NCBI GenBank assembly: GCA_002708925.1 | Contig: PAPN01000059.1 | Coordinates: 52,783-116,782, forward strand | Length of the DNA: 64,000 nucleotides | Origin: Paracoccaceae bacterium | GTDB taxonomy: Bacteria > Pseudomonadota > Alphaproteobacteria > Rhodobacterales > Rhodobacteraceae | Direction: 5' to 3' | In this document: positions 19,653 to 28,716 of the stretch, in pieces | Layout: every line of letters starts with the position of its first letter | Numbering within the stretch: position 1 is the stretch's first letter | Notes under the pieces: generated by a model | The model's database searches: none | What the model saw: the letters and a program-made list of their open reading frames with translations, nothing else | What the model was told of the DNA's origin: nothing | Position numbers and translations under genes: made by a program

Positions 19653-20072
19653 TTAACCTTGGGTCAATGCGCGGGACATCAGCACGGCGTCCACGGATCG
19701 CCCATCGCGGGTCTGATAATAGCCGGGGCGCAGGCCATCCCGTTGGTAATGCGCCGACGTGTACAGGCCAATTGCAGGGGTATTATCTGCCGCGACCTCC
19801 AGAAAGGCGCGGGTGGCACCGCGCGCCTGTGCGCCCGTTTCAAAGGCCGCCAGCATCTTGCGGCCCAGCCCCTGCCGTTGATGCGTGGGGGCGGTGGCCA
19901 GGGTCAGCAGCTCGGCCTCGTCCACGATCACACGGCCCAGGGCAAACCCGTTTTCGGTGGCAATCAGAAACACATGGGGCGAGTCCAAAAGTGCGGCGAA
20001 TTCCTGCGCGGACCAGGGGCGCTGCGCTGTAAAGGCGTGCCGGTGAAGGGTGGCCAGCGCGTCAGGTGTCAT
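19653..20072 (-). CDS. rimI: Ribosomal-protein-alanine N-acetyltransferase (GNAT)
   Basis: This 139-residue GNAT protein starts MTPDALATLHRHAF, followed by RPWSAQEFAALL and the acetyl-CoA site TLATAPTHQRQGLGRKML. The tail NTPAIGLYTSAHYQRDGLRPGYY is typical of RimI, which acetylates the N-terminal alanine of ribosomal protein bS18. The gene overlaps tsaB by 11 bases, and tsaB-rimI coupling is very common in proteobacteria, which supports the name over other GNATs. Confidence 0.88.
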   Translation of the reverse strand: MTPDALATLHRHAFTAQRPWSAQEFAALLDSPHVFLIATENGFALGRVIVDEAELLTLATAPTHQRQGLGRKMLAAFETGAQARGATRAFLEVAADNTPAIGLYTSAHYQRDGLRPGYYQTRDGRSVDAVLMSRALTQG

Positions 20073-20640
20073 CCAGAATCACCGGCGGCGCATCCTTGGA
20101 CGGGGCCGCATCAGCAGGTTTCACATAGAGCGGCGCAGGCGCTGGAACCTGTGTTCCCAAGGCCAGTCGAGCGGCCGCACAGCGGGCAATCGCGACGGCC
20201 AGATCCGCCGGCGCAGGGGGCAGAGCAACGGCTGCGGTCAGGGCCTCAGGGGGCAGCAGCTGGGGGGCGCCGCGCAGCACATACATCTGCCCGCGCGGGC
20301 CGGGAACCGCAGGCAGATCTGACGACGACAGGGCGATCGCTTCGAAACTGGACACGCCGATGGCGGGCACATCCAGCCCCAGGGCCAGCCCGCGCGCGGC
20401 AGATACGCTGATCCGGATACCGGTGAAATTGCCGGGGCCTACGCCGACGCCAATGGCGCTTAGATCGGTCCAGCGGTGGCCGGCCTGTGTCAGTGTCTCT
20501 TGAAGCAGGGGCATCAGGCGCTCGGCCTGCCCGCGCTTCATTTCCTCGGCGCAGGCAGTCACAACGCGGTCACCGCACAGCAAAGCGGCCGCGCAATGCG
20601 CGGCCGATGTGTCGAATGCCAAAATCAGCGGGTCAGACAT
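20062..20640 (-). CDS. tsaB: tRNA threonylcarbamoyladenosine biosynthesis protein TsaB
   Basis: This 192-residue protein is the non-catalytic partner of TsaD in forming t6A37 in ANN-decoding tRNAs. The ASKHA-fold start LILAFDTSAAHCAAALL and the motif GVGPGNFTGIRISVSAARGLA are diagnostic. The C-terminal half is short, as in other alphaproteobacterial TsaB proteins. It overlaps rimI downstream and its start overlaps the end of the NifU-like gene, forming a three-gene unit. Confidence 0.93.
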   Translation of the reverse strand: MSDPLILAFDTSAAHCAAALLCGDRVVTACAEEMKRGQAERLMPLLQETLTQAGHRWTDLSAIGVGVGPGNFTGIRISVSAARGLALGLDVPAIGVSSFEAIALSSSDLPAVPGPRGQMYVLRGAPQLLPPEALTAAVALPPAPADLAVAIARCAAARLALGTQVPAPAPLYVKPADAAPSKDAPPVILDDT

Positions 20641-21196
20641 TGACCGGGCGAACCTCGGTCACTTCGGGAATGTAGTGGCGCAGCAGGTTCTCGATCCCCA
20701 TTTTCAGGGTCAGTGTGGAGGACGGGCAGCCCGCGCAAGCGCCCTGCATATGCAGATACACGACGCCGCGTTCAAACCCGTGAAAGGTGATGTCGCCCCC
20801 ATCCTGCGCGACGGCCGGACGCACGCGGGTGTCCAGCAGCTCTTTGATCTGACCGACGATTTCACCGTCTTCGCCCGTGTGTTCGGCATGGCCGCCCGCT
20901 GCCGCGCTATCGCCAGCCATCACCGGCTGACCGGATTGGAAATGCTCCATGATGGCGCCCAGAATGGCGGGTTTGATGTGATCCCATTCCACGGTTTCGG
21001 ATTTGGTGACGGTCACGAAATCTGTGCCGAAAAACACGCCCGAGACCCCTTCGACCGCGAAAACACGCTGCGCCAGGGGCGATTTTTCCGCCGCTTCAGC
21101 CGAGGGAAAATCTGCGGTGCCGGCCTCAAGCACGGCCTGACCGGGCAGGAATTTCAGCGTTGCGGGATTCGGAGTGGATTCGGTTTGGATGAACAT
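20633..21196 (-). CDS. NifU family Fe-S cluster scaffold protein (Nfu type)
   Basis: This 187-residue protein has an N-terminal Nfu_N domain (MFIQTESTPNPATLKFLPG) and a C-terminal NifU-like domain ending with the cluster-binding CAGCPSSTLTLKMGIENLL (CxxC). Such proteins carry and deliver Fe-S clusters to client enzymes. Between the domains is a linker rich in Ala, Gly and His. The full length is typical of the bacterial/mitochondrial Nfu1-like group. Its last codons overlap the tsaB start, so co-expression is likely. Confidence 0.9.
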   Translation of the reverse strand: MFIQTESTPNPATLKFLPGQAVLEAGTADFPSAEAAEKSPLAQRVFAVEGVSGVFFGTDFVTVTKSETVEWDHIKPAILGAIMEHFQSGQPVMAGDSAAAGGHAEHTGEDGEIVGQIKELLDTRVRPAVAQDGGDITFHGFERGVVYLHMQGACAGCPSSTLTLKMGIENLLRHYIPEVTEVRPVNV

Positions 21197-21280
21197 CGGG
21201 AATTACCTTGTATGGCTTGCCTTGGATATGCGCCCAAGGGGCGGTGAAGTCAAGGTTTGGAATCGTTCTAAATTTGAGCT

Positions 21281-22261
21281 CTAGTCTGCGGGGGGCAGGT
21301 CCGGCAGGACGAAACTGTTCGCGGCAACAGGCACCGAGGGGCGCGAGATGCCGCCCGAGCCGCCAGATTGCGGGGGCTGCGATCCGGTGCCGGGGGCCGG
21401 ACGGGCGATGCCGCCCGCGCTGCCATTTCCGGGCTGGGTGCCCGTGCCCGGCGCGGGCCGCGAAATCCCGCCGGTGACCGGCTGCGCAGGCCTGGCCGGG
21501 CGCGATTCCTGTTGCAGCAAAGCGCCCAGCGGGCTGTGGCGATCCAGCGACAGGCTGGTGGGGCCATCATAGGAAATCGAGGCCGAGATCAGCGCGCCGC
21601 GCGCCTTCTGCCAGGGCTCGTATTGGACCAGCACGGTGATGATCGCCCCGACCCGCGCATATTGCGAGCGCAGATAAACGGTTTTCCCGCTTTTCAGCCG
21701 CCCCGAGGTGATCAGGTGCTTCTCGGTGTAGCTTTGATACAGCTCTTGTTTGGTGCCTTTGTGATTGTCCAGCAGCCATTCGTGCATTTCGATCGTTTTG
21801 TCTTTGTCATTCTCGATCATGCGGATTTTCAGGCTGCCATCGGCGGTTTGCAGGGTGAACAGATCAGAGTCGCGATCCTGCTCCATGATCGCCATGGGCG
21901 CCAGAAAGGTGGCCTTGTTGGGGAAGTCATTCACGCCTTGCCAGAAATCCACCTGAATGGCCTTCATCGTCCGCTGTACCAGGGGTTTCAGGTCTTGGTA
22001 TTTCAGTTGCCCGCCCGCGTAGCGCCCCGCCATGAACCGATCCAGCGCCCGCAGGCTGCCGGTGCCGAAATCGCCGTCGATCAGCCCCACATACAGCCCC
22101 TCAAGCGCCAGCCCGGTCTGAAGAAACCGCGCGTCGCTGGGGGACAGCCAGTCAGGTTTGAACACATCGTTGCTGTTCTGCGCTTTGGCGTTGGACCAGC
22201 CCAGCATCAAGACCGTGACCGCCAGAAAAGGCAGAAGGAACAGGCGCAGCGGTGTAAGCAT
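21281..22261 (-). CDS. Exported protein with Pro/Gly-rich repeats at the C-terminus
   Basis: This 326-residue protein begins MLTPLRLFLLPFLAVTVLML...NAKAQ, a clear signal peptide. The middle region (DARFLQTGLALEGLYVGLIDGDFGTGSLRAL) resembles a peptidoglycan-binding-like helical repeat in which a short sequence ends in DGDFG. A compact domain follows (residues about 120-240). The tail holds repeated units GGISRPAPGTG, GGIARPAPGTG and GGISRPSVP, a low-complexity linker. The start is supported by GGGAG upstream on the minus strand. It is probably periplasmic and may contact the cell wall; the enzymatic role, if any, is unknown. Confidence 0.65.
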   Translation of the reverse strand: MLTPLRLFLLPFLAVTVLMLGWSNAKAQNSNDVFKPDWLSPSDARFLQTGLALEGLYVGLIDGDFGTGSLRALDRFMAGRYAGGQLKYQDLKPLVQRTMKAIQVDFWQGVNDFPNKATFLAPMAIMEQDRDSDLFTLQTADGSLKIRMIENDKDKTIEMHEWLLDNHKGTKQELYQSYTEKHLITSGRLKSGKTVYLRSQYARVGAIITVLVQYEPWQKARGALISASISYDGPTSLSLDRHSPLGALLQQESRPARPAQPVTGGISRPAPGTGTQPGNGSAGGIARPAPGTGSQPPQSGGSGGISRPSVPVAANSFVLPDLPPAD

Positions 22262-22305
22262 ATGGGGTCTCCCTTCGGGCTGTCCGGCGCAGAGCCGGTC
22301 TGAGG

Positions 22306-22761
22306 TCAGGTGATGGCCTCCAGGCGTTCCTTGGACAGATCGCCCGGAACGATGGTGATTGGAATAGGCAGAGTGCCAGCGCTGCGGGTCATCTGTGTGA
22401 CCAGCGGGCCAGGCCCCTTGCGGTCCATTCCGGCGCCCAGAACCAGCACGCCGATTTCGGGGTCGGCTTTGATCTGCGCCAGGATTTCCGTCACGGCCTC
22501 GCCTTCGCGGATCACCAGTTCGGGATCCACATTCTGGCGGTCGCGCATCCATTTGGCGAAGACTTCGTAATGCACGGTGATCCGTTCGCGGGCTTCTTCG
22601 CGCATGATGTCCGAAACGCCGATCCAGTGGTTAAATTCTTCGGGCGGAACGATCGACAGAATCTGCACCCCGCCCCCGGTATGGGCCGCGCGCATTGCAG
22701 CGAACCGCATCGCGTTCAGGCATTCGCGGCTGTCGTCCAAGATCACCAGAAATTTGCGCAT
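22306..22761 (-). CDS. Universal stress protein family (UspA domain)
   Basis: This 151-residue single-domain protein starts MRKFLVILDDSRECLNAMRFA and contains the nucleotide-binding-type LVLGAGMDRKGPGPLVTQM (G-x2-G-x9-G-S/T like). UspA proteins are soluble cytosolic stress proteins. It sits 44 bases upstream of the exported protein gene on the same strand and may share its transcript. No other clue to function is seen. Confidence 0.85.
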   Translation of the reverse strand: MRKFLVILDDSRECLNAMRFAAMRAAHTGGGVQILSIVPPEEFNHWIGVSDIMREEARERITVHYEVFAKWMRDRQNVDPELVIREGEAVTEILAQIKADPEIGVLVLGAGMDRKGPGPLVTQMTRSAGTLPIPITIVPGDLSKERLEAIT

Positions 22762-22832
22762 GGCGTCACTCCTCGTTCCGGATCATGGCCTAAGCCCGCC
22801 GCCGAGGCAACATCGTCTGAGATTCCAGAGGA

Positions 22833-23144
22833 TCAGTTACAGGAGGCCGCAGCGTTCGCGCCGAAGTCTTTGTAGCGCAGCCAGAAGGCCTCGTGCCGGG
22901 AATTGTCCGACTGGCGGATTTCCTGCGCGTGATGCGGATCCGAGAAGAATTTGGCCGCCATCCGCTGATCCGAGCGGGTCAGGGTCTGGTCCGCTACTCG
23001 CTGAATGCACCCGCACAGCTGCCACCCGGCGGCCTTGCGCGGCGAGGACATGCACGCCCGTTCAATCGGCCCGGCCAGTGCCACCTGCGCGCCCATGGGG
23101 GCCATGAATGCCACAAGAATCGCGGCGGTCATCATACGTTTCAT
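22833..23144 (-). CDS. Small exported Cys-containing protein
   Basis: This 103-residue protein has a signal peptide (MKRMMTAAILVAFMAPMGAQVALAG). The mature domain has GPIERACMSSPRK, QLCGCIQRVADQTLTRSDQ, FFSDPHHAQEIRQSD and a final cysteine, giving four cysteines that could form disulfides. Similar proteins are frequent in Rhodobacteraceae and are sometimes labelled arginine transporter without evidence. Its function is unknown. It is probably periplasmic. Confidence 0.65.
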   Translation of the reverse strand: MKRMMTAAILVAFMAPMGAQVALAGPIERACMSSPRKAAGWQLCGCIQRVADQTLTRSDQRMAAKFFSDPHHAQEIRQSDNSRHEAFWLRYKDFGANAAASCN

Positions 23145-23391
23145 GTCTTGCCTCTTGCTCCGATGCGCCGGGGGTTTGCCCCTCTGTCGCGGCCGGTTTG
23201 TCTGCTCTGGTATGAAATATGCCTCAGCCCGCGCGGTTTTTCAATCGGCGAGCGCAGCAGTTATTGTACGAATCCGGTCGGATATGACGGGGCATTAACG
23301 GGATGTTGACGACAATACGGAGAGTGTCTGGGCTTCTGCTTTCGTATGGGTAGAATTGACGGGCTTAGCCAAGGGCTGCTATGAGGACGCA

Positions 23392-23922
23392 ATGTTTGAT
23401 GAATTTGGTGCGCAATTGGAAAAATACAGAGCGCTGGTGTTAAAAGCCGCAAAAGAGCGTCGCGGAGACCCCGTTTATAACGGTTCGCTGGAACATGCGG
23501 CCATTCTGGCTGAGAACCTGTTTAAGTTCTCGGAGAAGGAAGTATGCGTTCTGTCTGGCAGTCTAAACCCCCGTGTTTTCGGCAATCGGCGCGTTCTGGA
23601 TCGCGCCGCCGAGTTTTTGGGAAAAGCGGGCTGTTCGGTGCAGATTTTGATCGAACGCTCTGATGACGTGGATTGGGAAGATCATCCATTCGTTCAGAAA
23701 TTCAAATCCAGCTCGGATCTGGAAGTGCGGACTTTGCAGCCCGATCAGATAGAAAACTTGCCTTTTCACTTTATAGTGGCGGATAGTGACAGCTACAGAT
23801 TCGAGAAAGACAAAGGCACGTCACAGGCAATTGGTGCATTTGGCGATTCAGAAGGCGGCGCACGGCTGAAAGGCATTTTCTCGGAATTGTGGCAAGAAGC
23901 TGAGAAAAAAACACTACAATAA
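23392..23922 (+). CDS. Unrecognised soluble protein, possible PLD-like fold, first gene of a two-gene cassette
   Basis: This 176-residue protein has no signal peptide or membrane span. The pattern VCVLSGSLNPRVFGNRRVLD, AGCSVQILIERSDD and FHFIVADSDSYRFEKDK, then an acidic glycine segment and IFSELW, recalls catalytically reduced phospholipase-D-like domains with alternating strands and helices. No HKD motif is visible, so enzymatic activity is doubtful. The ATG at 23392 is chosen because GAGG precedes it. Base composition is lower in GC than that of neighbours, suggesting transfer. A membrane-protein gene follows after 32 bases. The fold assignment is inference. Confidence 0.55.
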   Translation: MFDEFGAQLEKYRALVLKAAKERRGDPVYNGSLEHAAILAENLFKFSEKEVCVLSGSLNPRVFGNRRVLDRAAEFLGKAGCSVQILIERSDDVDWEDHPFVQKFKSSSDLEVRTLQPDQIENLPFHFIVADSDSYRFEKDKGTSQAIGAFGDSEGGARLKGIFSELWQEAEKKTLQ

Positions 23923-23954
23923 ATCGAATATCCGAGGCCGTCATCGAGTATCCT

Positions 23955-24527
23955 GTGTTTTCCGAACTGCCCCATTTGCAGTCTACTCTAAGCGTGGCCT
24001 TTGCGTTGAATCTGGCGTATCTGGGGCTGCCGCGCTTTCGCTATCGCGAGAGAATTTCCAAATATGCCAACGAAGCCTTGAGCGGATTGGGGCAGGTCAA
24101 TGGCGGTTTATGCCGGACGGGCTGGTATCTGACGCTTCAGCGGTTGGCATTGGTGCCGGGCGATAAGACGGTTCTGCATGACGGCAAAGTCCCGAACGAA
24201 CTGTGGGGCATCGCCTACAAAGTCATATTCGAGCGGAAATTCGACATCATGTTCTCGATTGTGGCCTGCCTGTTCATGGGGGCGCTGATCGTATTGGGCG
24301 TCGCGCATGAGATCAATTACCTGGACGGGACTGTGGCCTATTTCACGAGCGAGCTTATCCATTGGTGGTATTGGGTTCATATCGCATTGGGATTGCTGCC
24401 GCCCATTTTTGTGTGGATGGGGCGCTCTGTTGTCAGTGGCGGCATGGAGTACATTGATGCGAACATCGACAATATGAAAAAGTCGATGCAGGCCGATGTG
24501 CAAAAGGCGGAATTGCCGCCGCATTAA
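23955..24527 (+). CDS. Unrecognised membrane protein, second gene of the cassette
   Basis: This 190-residue protein begins with GTG at 23955. A first hydrophobic segment lies at residues 10-25. A soluble stretch follows, with KVPNELWGIAYKVIFERKFD. Two strong membrane helices come next (IMFSIVACLFMGALIVLGVA and WWYWVHIALGLLPPIFVWMG). A charged C-terminal helix (IDANIDNMKKSMQADVQKAE) could form a coiled coil. No family is recognised. Codon use and GC content match the preceding gene and differ from uvrB, supporting a shared origin. It ends directly against the convergent uvrB stop. A sensor/effector pair is possible but unproven. Confidence 0.55.
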   Translation: MFSELPHLQSTLSVAFALNLAYLGLPRFRYRERISKYANEALSGLGQVNGGLCRTGWYLTLQRLALVPGDKTVLHDGKVPNELWGIAYKVIFERKFDIMFSIVACLFMGALIVLGVAHEINYLDGTVAYFTSELIHWWYWVHIALGLLPPIFVWMGRSVVSGGMEYIDANIDNMKKSMQADVQKAELPPH

Positions 24528-26717
24528 TCAGCGTTTCTTTTTGCGTTTCACTCCGCCACGTTGGCCAGGGCGTCCGGCGGTTGAACGTCCGGTGGCGGCC
24601 TCGCTGGCGGCTTCGACAGCCGATTGGCGGGCCAGAGGATCGTCGGCGATGGCCAGGTCCACGGCCTCCAGCCGTTTGATTTCATCGCGCAGGCGGGCGG
24701 CCTCTTCGAATTCCAGGTTCTCGGCGGCTTTGCGCATCTCGCCGCGCAGCCCGTCCAGATGCGCCTCCAGATTGGCGCCGTGCATGGGCTTGTCGATCTT
24801 GGCGGTGACGCGCGCCTGATCGGTGTCGCCCTGATAAAGACCGGCCAGAATGTCCTCGACGTTCTTTTTCACGGTTTCGGGCGTGATGCCGTGTTCCTGA
24901 TTATAGGCGATCTGCTTGGCGCGGCGGCGGTTGGTTTCGGCCAGCGCGCGCTCCATCGAGCCAGTCACCCGGTCGGCATACATGATCACGCGGCCCTCGG
25001 CGTTTCGGGCGGCGCGGCCGATGGTCTGGATCAGCGAGGTTTCCGAGCGCAGGAACCCCTCTTTATCCGCGTCCAGAATGGCCACCAGCCCGCATTCGGG
25101 AATGTCCAGACCTTCGCGCAGCAGGTTGATGCCGATCAGAACATCAAAGGCCCCAAGCCGCAAATCCCTAAGGATTTCAATGCGTTCTATCGTGTCGATG
25201 TCGCTGTGCATATAGCGCACCTTGATGCCCTGCTCGTGTAAATACTCGGTCAGGTCTTCGGCCATGCGTTTGGTCAGGGTGGTCACCAGAACGCGGTAGC
25301 CATCGGCGGTGACGCGGCGAATTTCGTCCAGCAGATCATCCACCTGCGTGTCCACGGGGCGGATTTCCACCTCGGGGTCCAGCAGGCCGGTGGGGCGGAT
25401 CACCTGTTCGGTGAAAACGCCGCCGGTTTGTTCCAATTCCCACGCGGCGGGGGTGGCGCTGACGAACACGGACTGCGGGCGCATCGCGTCCCATTCCTCG
25501 AACTTCAGGGGACGGTTATCCATGCACGAGGGCAGGCGGAACCCGTGCTCGGCCAGGGTCAGCTTGCGCCGATAGTCCCCCTTGTACATCGCCCCGATCT
25601 GAGGGACGCTGACGTGGGATTCATCTGCAAAAACAATGGCATGGTCGGGGATGAATTCGAACAGCGTGGGGGGCGGCTCGCCTGGTCCGCGCCCCGTCAG
25701 ATAGCGAGAATAGTTCTCGATCCCGTTGCACACGCCGGTGGCCTCCAGCATCTCCAGATCGAAGTTACAGCGCTGTTCCAGCCGCTGCGCCTCCAGCAGT
25801 TTGCCGTCTCCGACCAGCTGATCCAGCCGTTGGCGCAGCTCTTTCTTGATGCCCTGGATGGCCTGCTGCATCGTCGGTTTCGGCGTCACGTAATGCGAGT
25901 TCGCATAGACGCGGATCTGTTCGAAATCATCGGTTTTCTGCCCGGTCAGAGGGTCGAATTCCGTGATTGCCTCCAGTTCCTCGCCGAAAAAGGACAGGCG
26001 CCAGGCGCGGTCTTCCAGGTGGGCGGGCCAGATTTCCAGAACGTCGCCGCGCACGCGGAAGCTGCCGCGTTGGAACCCCTGATCGTTGCGGCGGTATTGT
26101 TGGGCCACCAGATCTGCGATGACGGCGCGCTGGTCGTATTCCTCGCCCGCCTTCAGATCCTGCGTCATCGCCCCGTAAGTTTCGACCGAGCCGATGCCGT
26201 AAATACAGCTGACCGAGGCCACGATGATCACATCGTCCCGTTCCAGCAGCGCCCGCGTGGCCGAGTGGCGCATCCGGTCGATCTGCTCGTTAATCTGCGA
26301 TTCCTTCTCGATATAGGTGTCGGAGCGGGCGACATAGGCCTCGGGCTGGTAGTAGTCGTAATAGCTGACGAAATATTCGACGGCATTGTCGGGAAAAAAG
26401 CCCTTGAATTCGCCATACAGCTGCGCGGCCAGCGTCTTGTTGGGGGCCAGAATGATGGCGGGGCGCTGCGTTTGCTCGATCACCTTGGCCATGGTGAAGG
26501 TTTTCCCGGTGCCCGTCGCGCCCAGCAGCACCTGATCGTGCTCACCGTTCAGAACGGCGGTAGAGATTTCGGTGATCGCGGTGGGCTGGTCGCCGGCCGG
26601 TTCAAATTCCGAGTGCATGACGAATCTCTTGCCGCCCTCCAGCTTGGGGCGCGATTTCACATCCGGGGCAGGAGCGTGCAGAATCGGCTGTGTCTGATCG
26701 TTATGGGCGTAAGGCAT
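24528..26717 (-). CDS. uvrB: Excinuclease ABC subunit B
   Basis: This 729-residue protein is the damage-verification helicase of nucleotide excision repair; it loads with UvrA and recruits UvrC. Walker A GATGTGKT lies at residues 66-73. The beta-hairpin that inserts into DNA appears as [14 protein letters not shown] near residues 115-128. Helicase motifs DESHVSVPQ and [13 protein letters not shown] follow, as does QTIGRAARN. The C-terminal UVR domain ([24 protein letters not shown]) is present, then a basic tail. The N-terminus has about 35 residues before the conserved start. GGAGA precedes the ATG. A degenerate SOS-type repeat lies 30 bases upstream. Confidence 0.97.
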   Translation of the reverse strand: MPYAHNDQTQPILHAPAPDVKSRPKLEGGKRFVMHSEFEPAGDQPTAITEISTAVLNGEHDQVLLGATGTGKTFTMAKVIEQTQRPAIILAPNKTLAAQLYGEFKGFFPDNAVEYFVSYYDYYQPEAYVARSDTYIEKESQINEQIDRMRHSATRALLERDDVIIVASVSCIYGIGSVETYGAMTQDLKAGEEYDQRAVIADLVAQQYRRNDQGFQRGSFRVRGDVLEIWPAHLEDRAWRLSFFGEELEAITEFDPLTGQKTDDFEQIRVYANSHYVTPKPTMQQAIQGIKKELRQRLDQLVGDGKLLEAQRLEQRCNFDLEMLEATGVCNGIENYSRYLTGRGPGEPPPTLFEFIPDHAIVFADESHVSVPQIGAMYKGDYRRKLTLAEHGFRLPSCMDNRPLKFEEWDAMRPQSVFVSATPAAWELEQTGGVFTEQVIRPTGLLDPEVEIRPVDTQVDDLLDEIRRVTADGYRVLVTTLTKRMAEDLTEYLHEQGIKVRYMHSDIDTIERIEILRDLRLGAFDVLIGINLLREGLDIPECGLVAILDADKEGFLRSETSLIQTIGRAARNAEGRVIMYADRVTGSMERALAETNRRRAKQIAYNQEHGITPETVKKNVEDILAGLYQGDTDQARVTAKIDKPMHGANLEAHLDGLRGEMRKAAENLEFEEAARLRDEIKRLEAVDLAIADDPLARQSAVEAASEAATGRSTAGRPGQRGGVKRKKKR

Positions 26718-27140
26718 GAGAATCTCCGGGCAGATACCCCAGATTTGATCTGTTTTTGTTCTTCTTCAACCCCTCTTTGTCAGCGCCGCGCCTGTGCGGA
26801 ACAAAAGCCCGGTTTCCGTTCGCCCTGCGGAAATGCTGCGTTTGCACCTGAATTGGTAACTTCATCGGACCAATTTGAAATTAATGCAAAAAATACGCGT
26901 CAATTTTGAAATTTCTGGAATCGATCCTCTTGTGATTTGATGCAAATCCTACGTATCATTGTTCTCAGCAAGCAGCAGGCCTGGTCGTCATGAGGTCCGC
27001 GTTCACCCACCCCTCGCTCCCTGCGGGCTAAATGACGGCCATCGCCGATTTCCGGGCGAAATCGCACGGGAAAGGGGCGGTCTGCTCTTGCCGTCTTCCC
27101 CATTTTAGCTGATAAACTCGCGGCAAAGAGGAGTGCTGAC
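26718..27140. other. Intergenic region between uvrB and the NDUFS4-type gene
   Basis: This 423-base gap separates divergent genes. It has an AT-rich stretch at 26865-26965 suitable for promoters, and a GATC-N7-GTTC element near the uvrB start. No RNA gene or convincing ORF is seen. Confidence 0.5.
26747..26761. promoter_or_regulatory. Degenerate LexA-type repeat upstream of uvrB
   Basis: GATC-TGTTTTT-GTTC differs by one base from GTTC-N7-GTTC, the SOS box described for Rhodobacter and other Alphaproteobacteria. It lies 30 bases before the uvrB ATG. Binding is uncertain. Confidence 0.3.
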
Positions 27141-27452
27141 ATGCGTGCGCGTATCTACCAACCTGCAAAAACCGCGATGTCCTCGGGGACCGCGAAAACC
27201 AAGTCCTGGGTTCTGGAATTCGCCCCTGCCTCGGCGCGTGAAGTGGATCCGCTGATGGGCTGGACCTCTAGTTCGGACACCCAGTCGCAGGTGAAGATGA
27301 AGTTCTCCAGCAAAGAGGCCGCGCTGGATTATGCCAAGGAACATGGCATCGAGGCCACCGTCGCCGAGCCGAACAAACGTAAGCCCAACATTCGTGCCGG
27401 CGGCTATGGCGAGAATTTTGCCACCAACCGCCGTGGCCCCTGGACGCACTAA
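27141..27452 (+). CDS. NADH dehydrogenase accessory subunit, NDUFS4-like (ETC complex I subunit)
   Basis: This 103-residue protein matches the ETC complex I subunit conserved region: [16 protein letters not shown], then [42 protein letters not shown] and the C-terminal RGGYGENF-like [19 protein letters not shown]. In Alphaproteobacteria such as Paracoccus it is a supernumerary subunit of complex I, homologous to the mitochondrial 18-kDa subunit. It is a single gene with its own terminator, apart from the main nuo operon. Length is normal. Confidence 0.93.
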   Translation: MRARIYQPAKTAMSSGTAKTKSWVLEFAPASAREVDPLMGWTSSSDTQSQVKMKFSSKEAALDYAKEHGIEATVAEPNKRKPNIRAGGYGENFATNRRGPWTH

Positions 27453-27474
27453 GGCGCGCGTGATCCGAACCAGA

Positions 27475-27502
27475 TAAGGCGGCCGATCCGGTCGCCTTTT
27501 TT
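27475..27502 (+). terminator. Terminator after the NDUFS4-type gene
   Basis: AAGGCGGCC-GAT-CCGGTCGCCTT followed by TTTT makes a clear hairpin 22 bases past the stop. Confidence 0.8.
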
Positions 27503-27526
27503 ATGCGCCTCTGGTGTCGGCGTGTT

Positions 27527-28348
27527 TCAGGCGACCGAGGTCATATTCGTCAGATAGTTGCGCGTGGACAGCTGGCTTTCCAGATAGCGCGGCAGTTGCG
27601 GCAGCAAAGAGCCTCCGATCCGCGGGTTGATCTCGTACAGATAAGGGTGCCCATCCATAATCGCGAAATCAATGCAGATCGTGCCGTCCTGAATGCCCAA
27701 GGCACGTGTCGCATTCAGCCATTGATCCAGAAAGGGCACCTCTGCCACATGCTGAGACCTGACCGGGCTGTGCAGATTTCCCAGGATCAGCCCGCTTTGA
27801 GCCAGATGATGGTGCACCGCATGGGCAAAGATCAGCTCTCCGTTGTGAAAACTCAGATGCGCGGCCCATTCATCCCCAGGTGAGACAACCGCCTGCAAAA
27901 ATTCGGTCTGCGGATCGCATGGCTGGGCCTCTTGTGGTGAATTCACATAGCTGCACCCATAGCCCCAGGACCAGCGCCGGGGTTTCCTGATCAACGGATA
28001 ACGGTCAGGATCGGCTGGCGCGAAACAATAGACCGCCGGCACGAGAGCAGCAAAGCCAAGGGCAATAAGGCGTTGATTTAGCGAGAACTTATCGTCGCAT
28101 AGCGTGCTTAGAGCATGGGGGACATAAGGGGTAACCGGCTGGGCATTCGTCAGGTGCAACTCGTCCAGCAAATCCTGGTCCTCAATCGTCAGCGGGACGA
28201 TCAAATCCCATTCGGACGGGTCGATCAGCGATAAATCCTGCATGTCCGGCCTGAAGCGGCTGTCGGTCAGATAGCCCTCGATTGCGGGCCACCAATCAGG
28301 TTTCAGGCCAAACATGACCCGAACCTCGGAGGGGTTCAAATTCGGCAT
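27527..28348 (-). CDS. Orphan ATP-grasp domain protein
   Basis: This 273-residue protein ends with the ATP-grasp metal/ATP signature TICIDFAIMDGHPYLYEINPRIGG (E-x-N-x-R). A mid-region RKPRRWSWGYGC supplies a likely phosphate-contacting lysine/arginine. ATP-grasp enzymes ligate a carboxylate to an amine, thiol or similar group. Here the N-terminal domain is short and the partner substrate is unknown. No biosynthetic neighbours are present. Codon use and GC content are lower than in flanking core genes, and the gene lies on the 3' side of tRNA-Arg, a common landing site for mobile DNA. ATG at 28348 or the in-frame ATG at 28315 could be the start. Confidence 0.65.
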   Translation of the reverse strand: MPNLNPSEVRVMFGLKPDWWPAIEGYLTDSRFRPDMQDLSLIDPSEWDLIVPLTIEDQDLLDELHLTNAQPVTPYVPHALSTLCDDKFSLNQRLIALGFAALVPAVYCFAPADPDRYPLIRKPRRWSWGYGCSYVNSPQEAQPCDPQTEFLQAVVSPGDEWAAHLSFHNGELIFAHAVHHHLAQSGLILGNLHSPVRSQHVAEVPFLDQWLNATRALGIQDGTICIDFAIMDGHPYLYEINPRIGGSLLPQLPRYLESQLSTRNYLTNMTSVA

Positions 28349-28639
28349 TTCTCTGCCTTTTTGTACTTTTTACGTCTGCTCAAAGGGATTTTAGCACATT
28401 TTAACCTTTTGGAATAGTGGGTAGAGGCTATTCCACCTAGGGGGGACTGCGCCCGCAGCCCACACATCCGGAGCCTGTTTTGCCCCCCCGATCCCGTCGT
28501 TCGGGGCGGGAGCTACGCAAGCTCTGACGCTACAACGCGTTTCGATGAATTCTCTGTCTGGAACTTCAGCGACTAAATCATGGAATGACTGGAGCGCTCC
28601 AGCTTGTCCGCATTGCATGTAAGCGAGCAGGAGGTGGCG
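28349..28639. other. Gap between the ATP-grasp gene and tRNA-Arg
   Basis: This 291-base stretch lies downstream of the tRNA 3' end. I see no credible gene, hairpin terminator or obvious att duplication of the tRNA end within it. Confidence 0.4.
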
Positions 28640-28716
28640 TGGCGACCCCGGAAGAACTCGAATCCTCAACCTGCTGATTAGAAGTCAGCTGCTCTATCCA
28701 GTTGAGCTACGGGGCC
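28640..28716 (-). tRNA. tRNA-Arg, anticodon TCT
   Basis: On the minus strand a 77-base cloverleaf starts GGCCCCGTAGCTCAACTGG and ends with encoded CCA. The acceptor stem GGCCCCG/CGGGGTC pairs with one G-T. The anticodon loop CTTCTAA gives TCT, reading AGA/AGG arginine codons. The T-loop GTTCGA-type sequence appears as GATTCGAGTTC. Confidence 0.95.
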
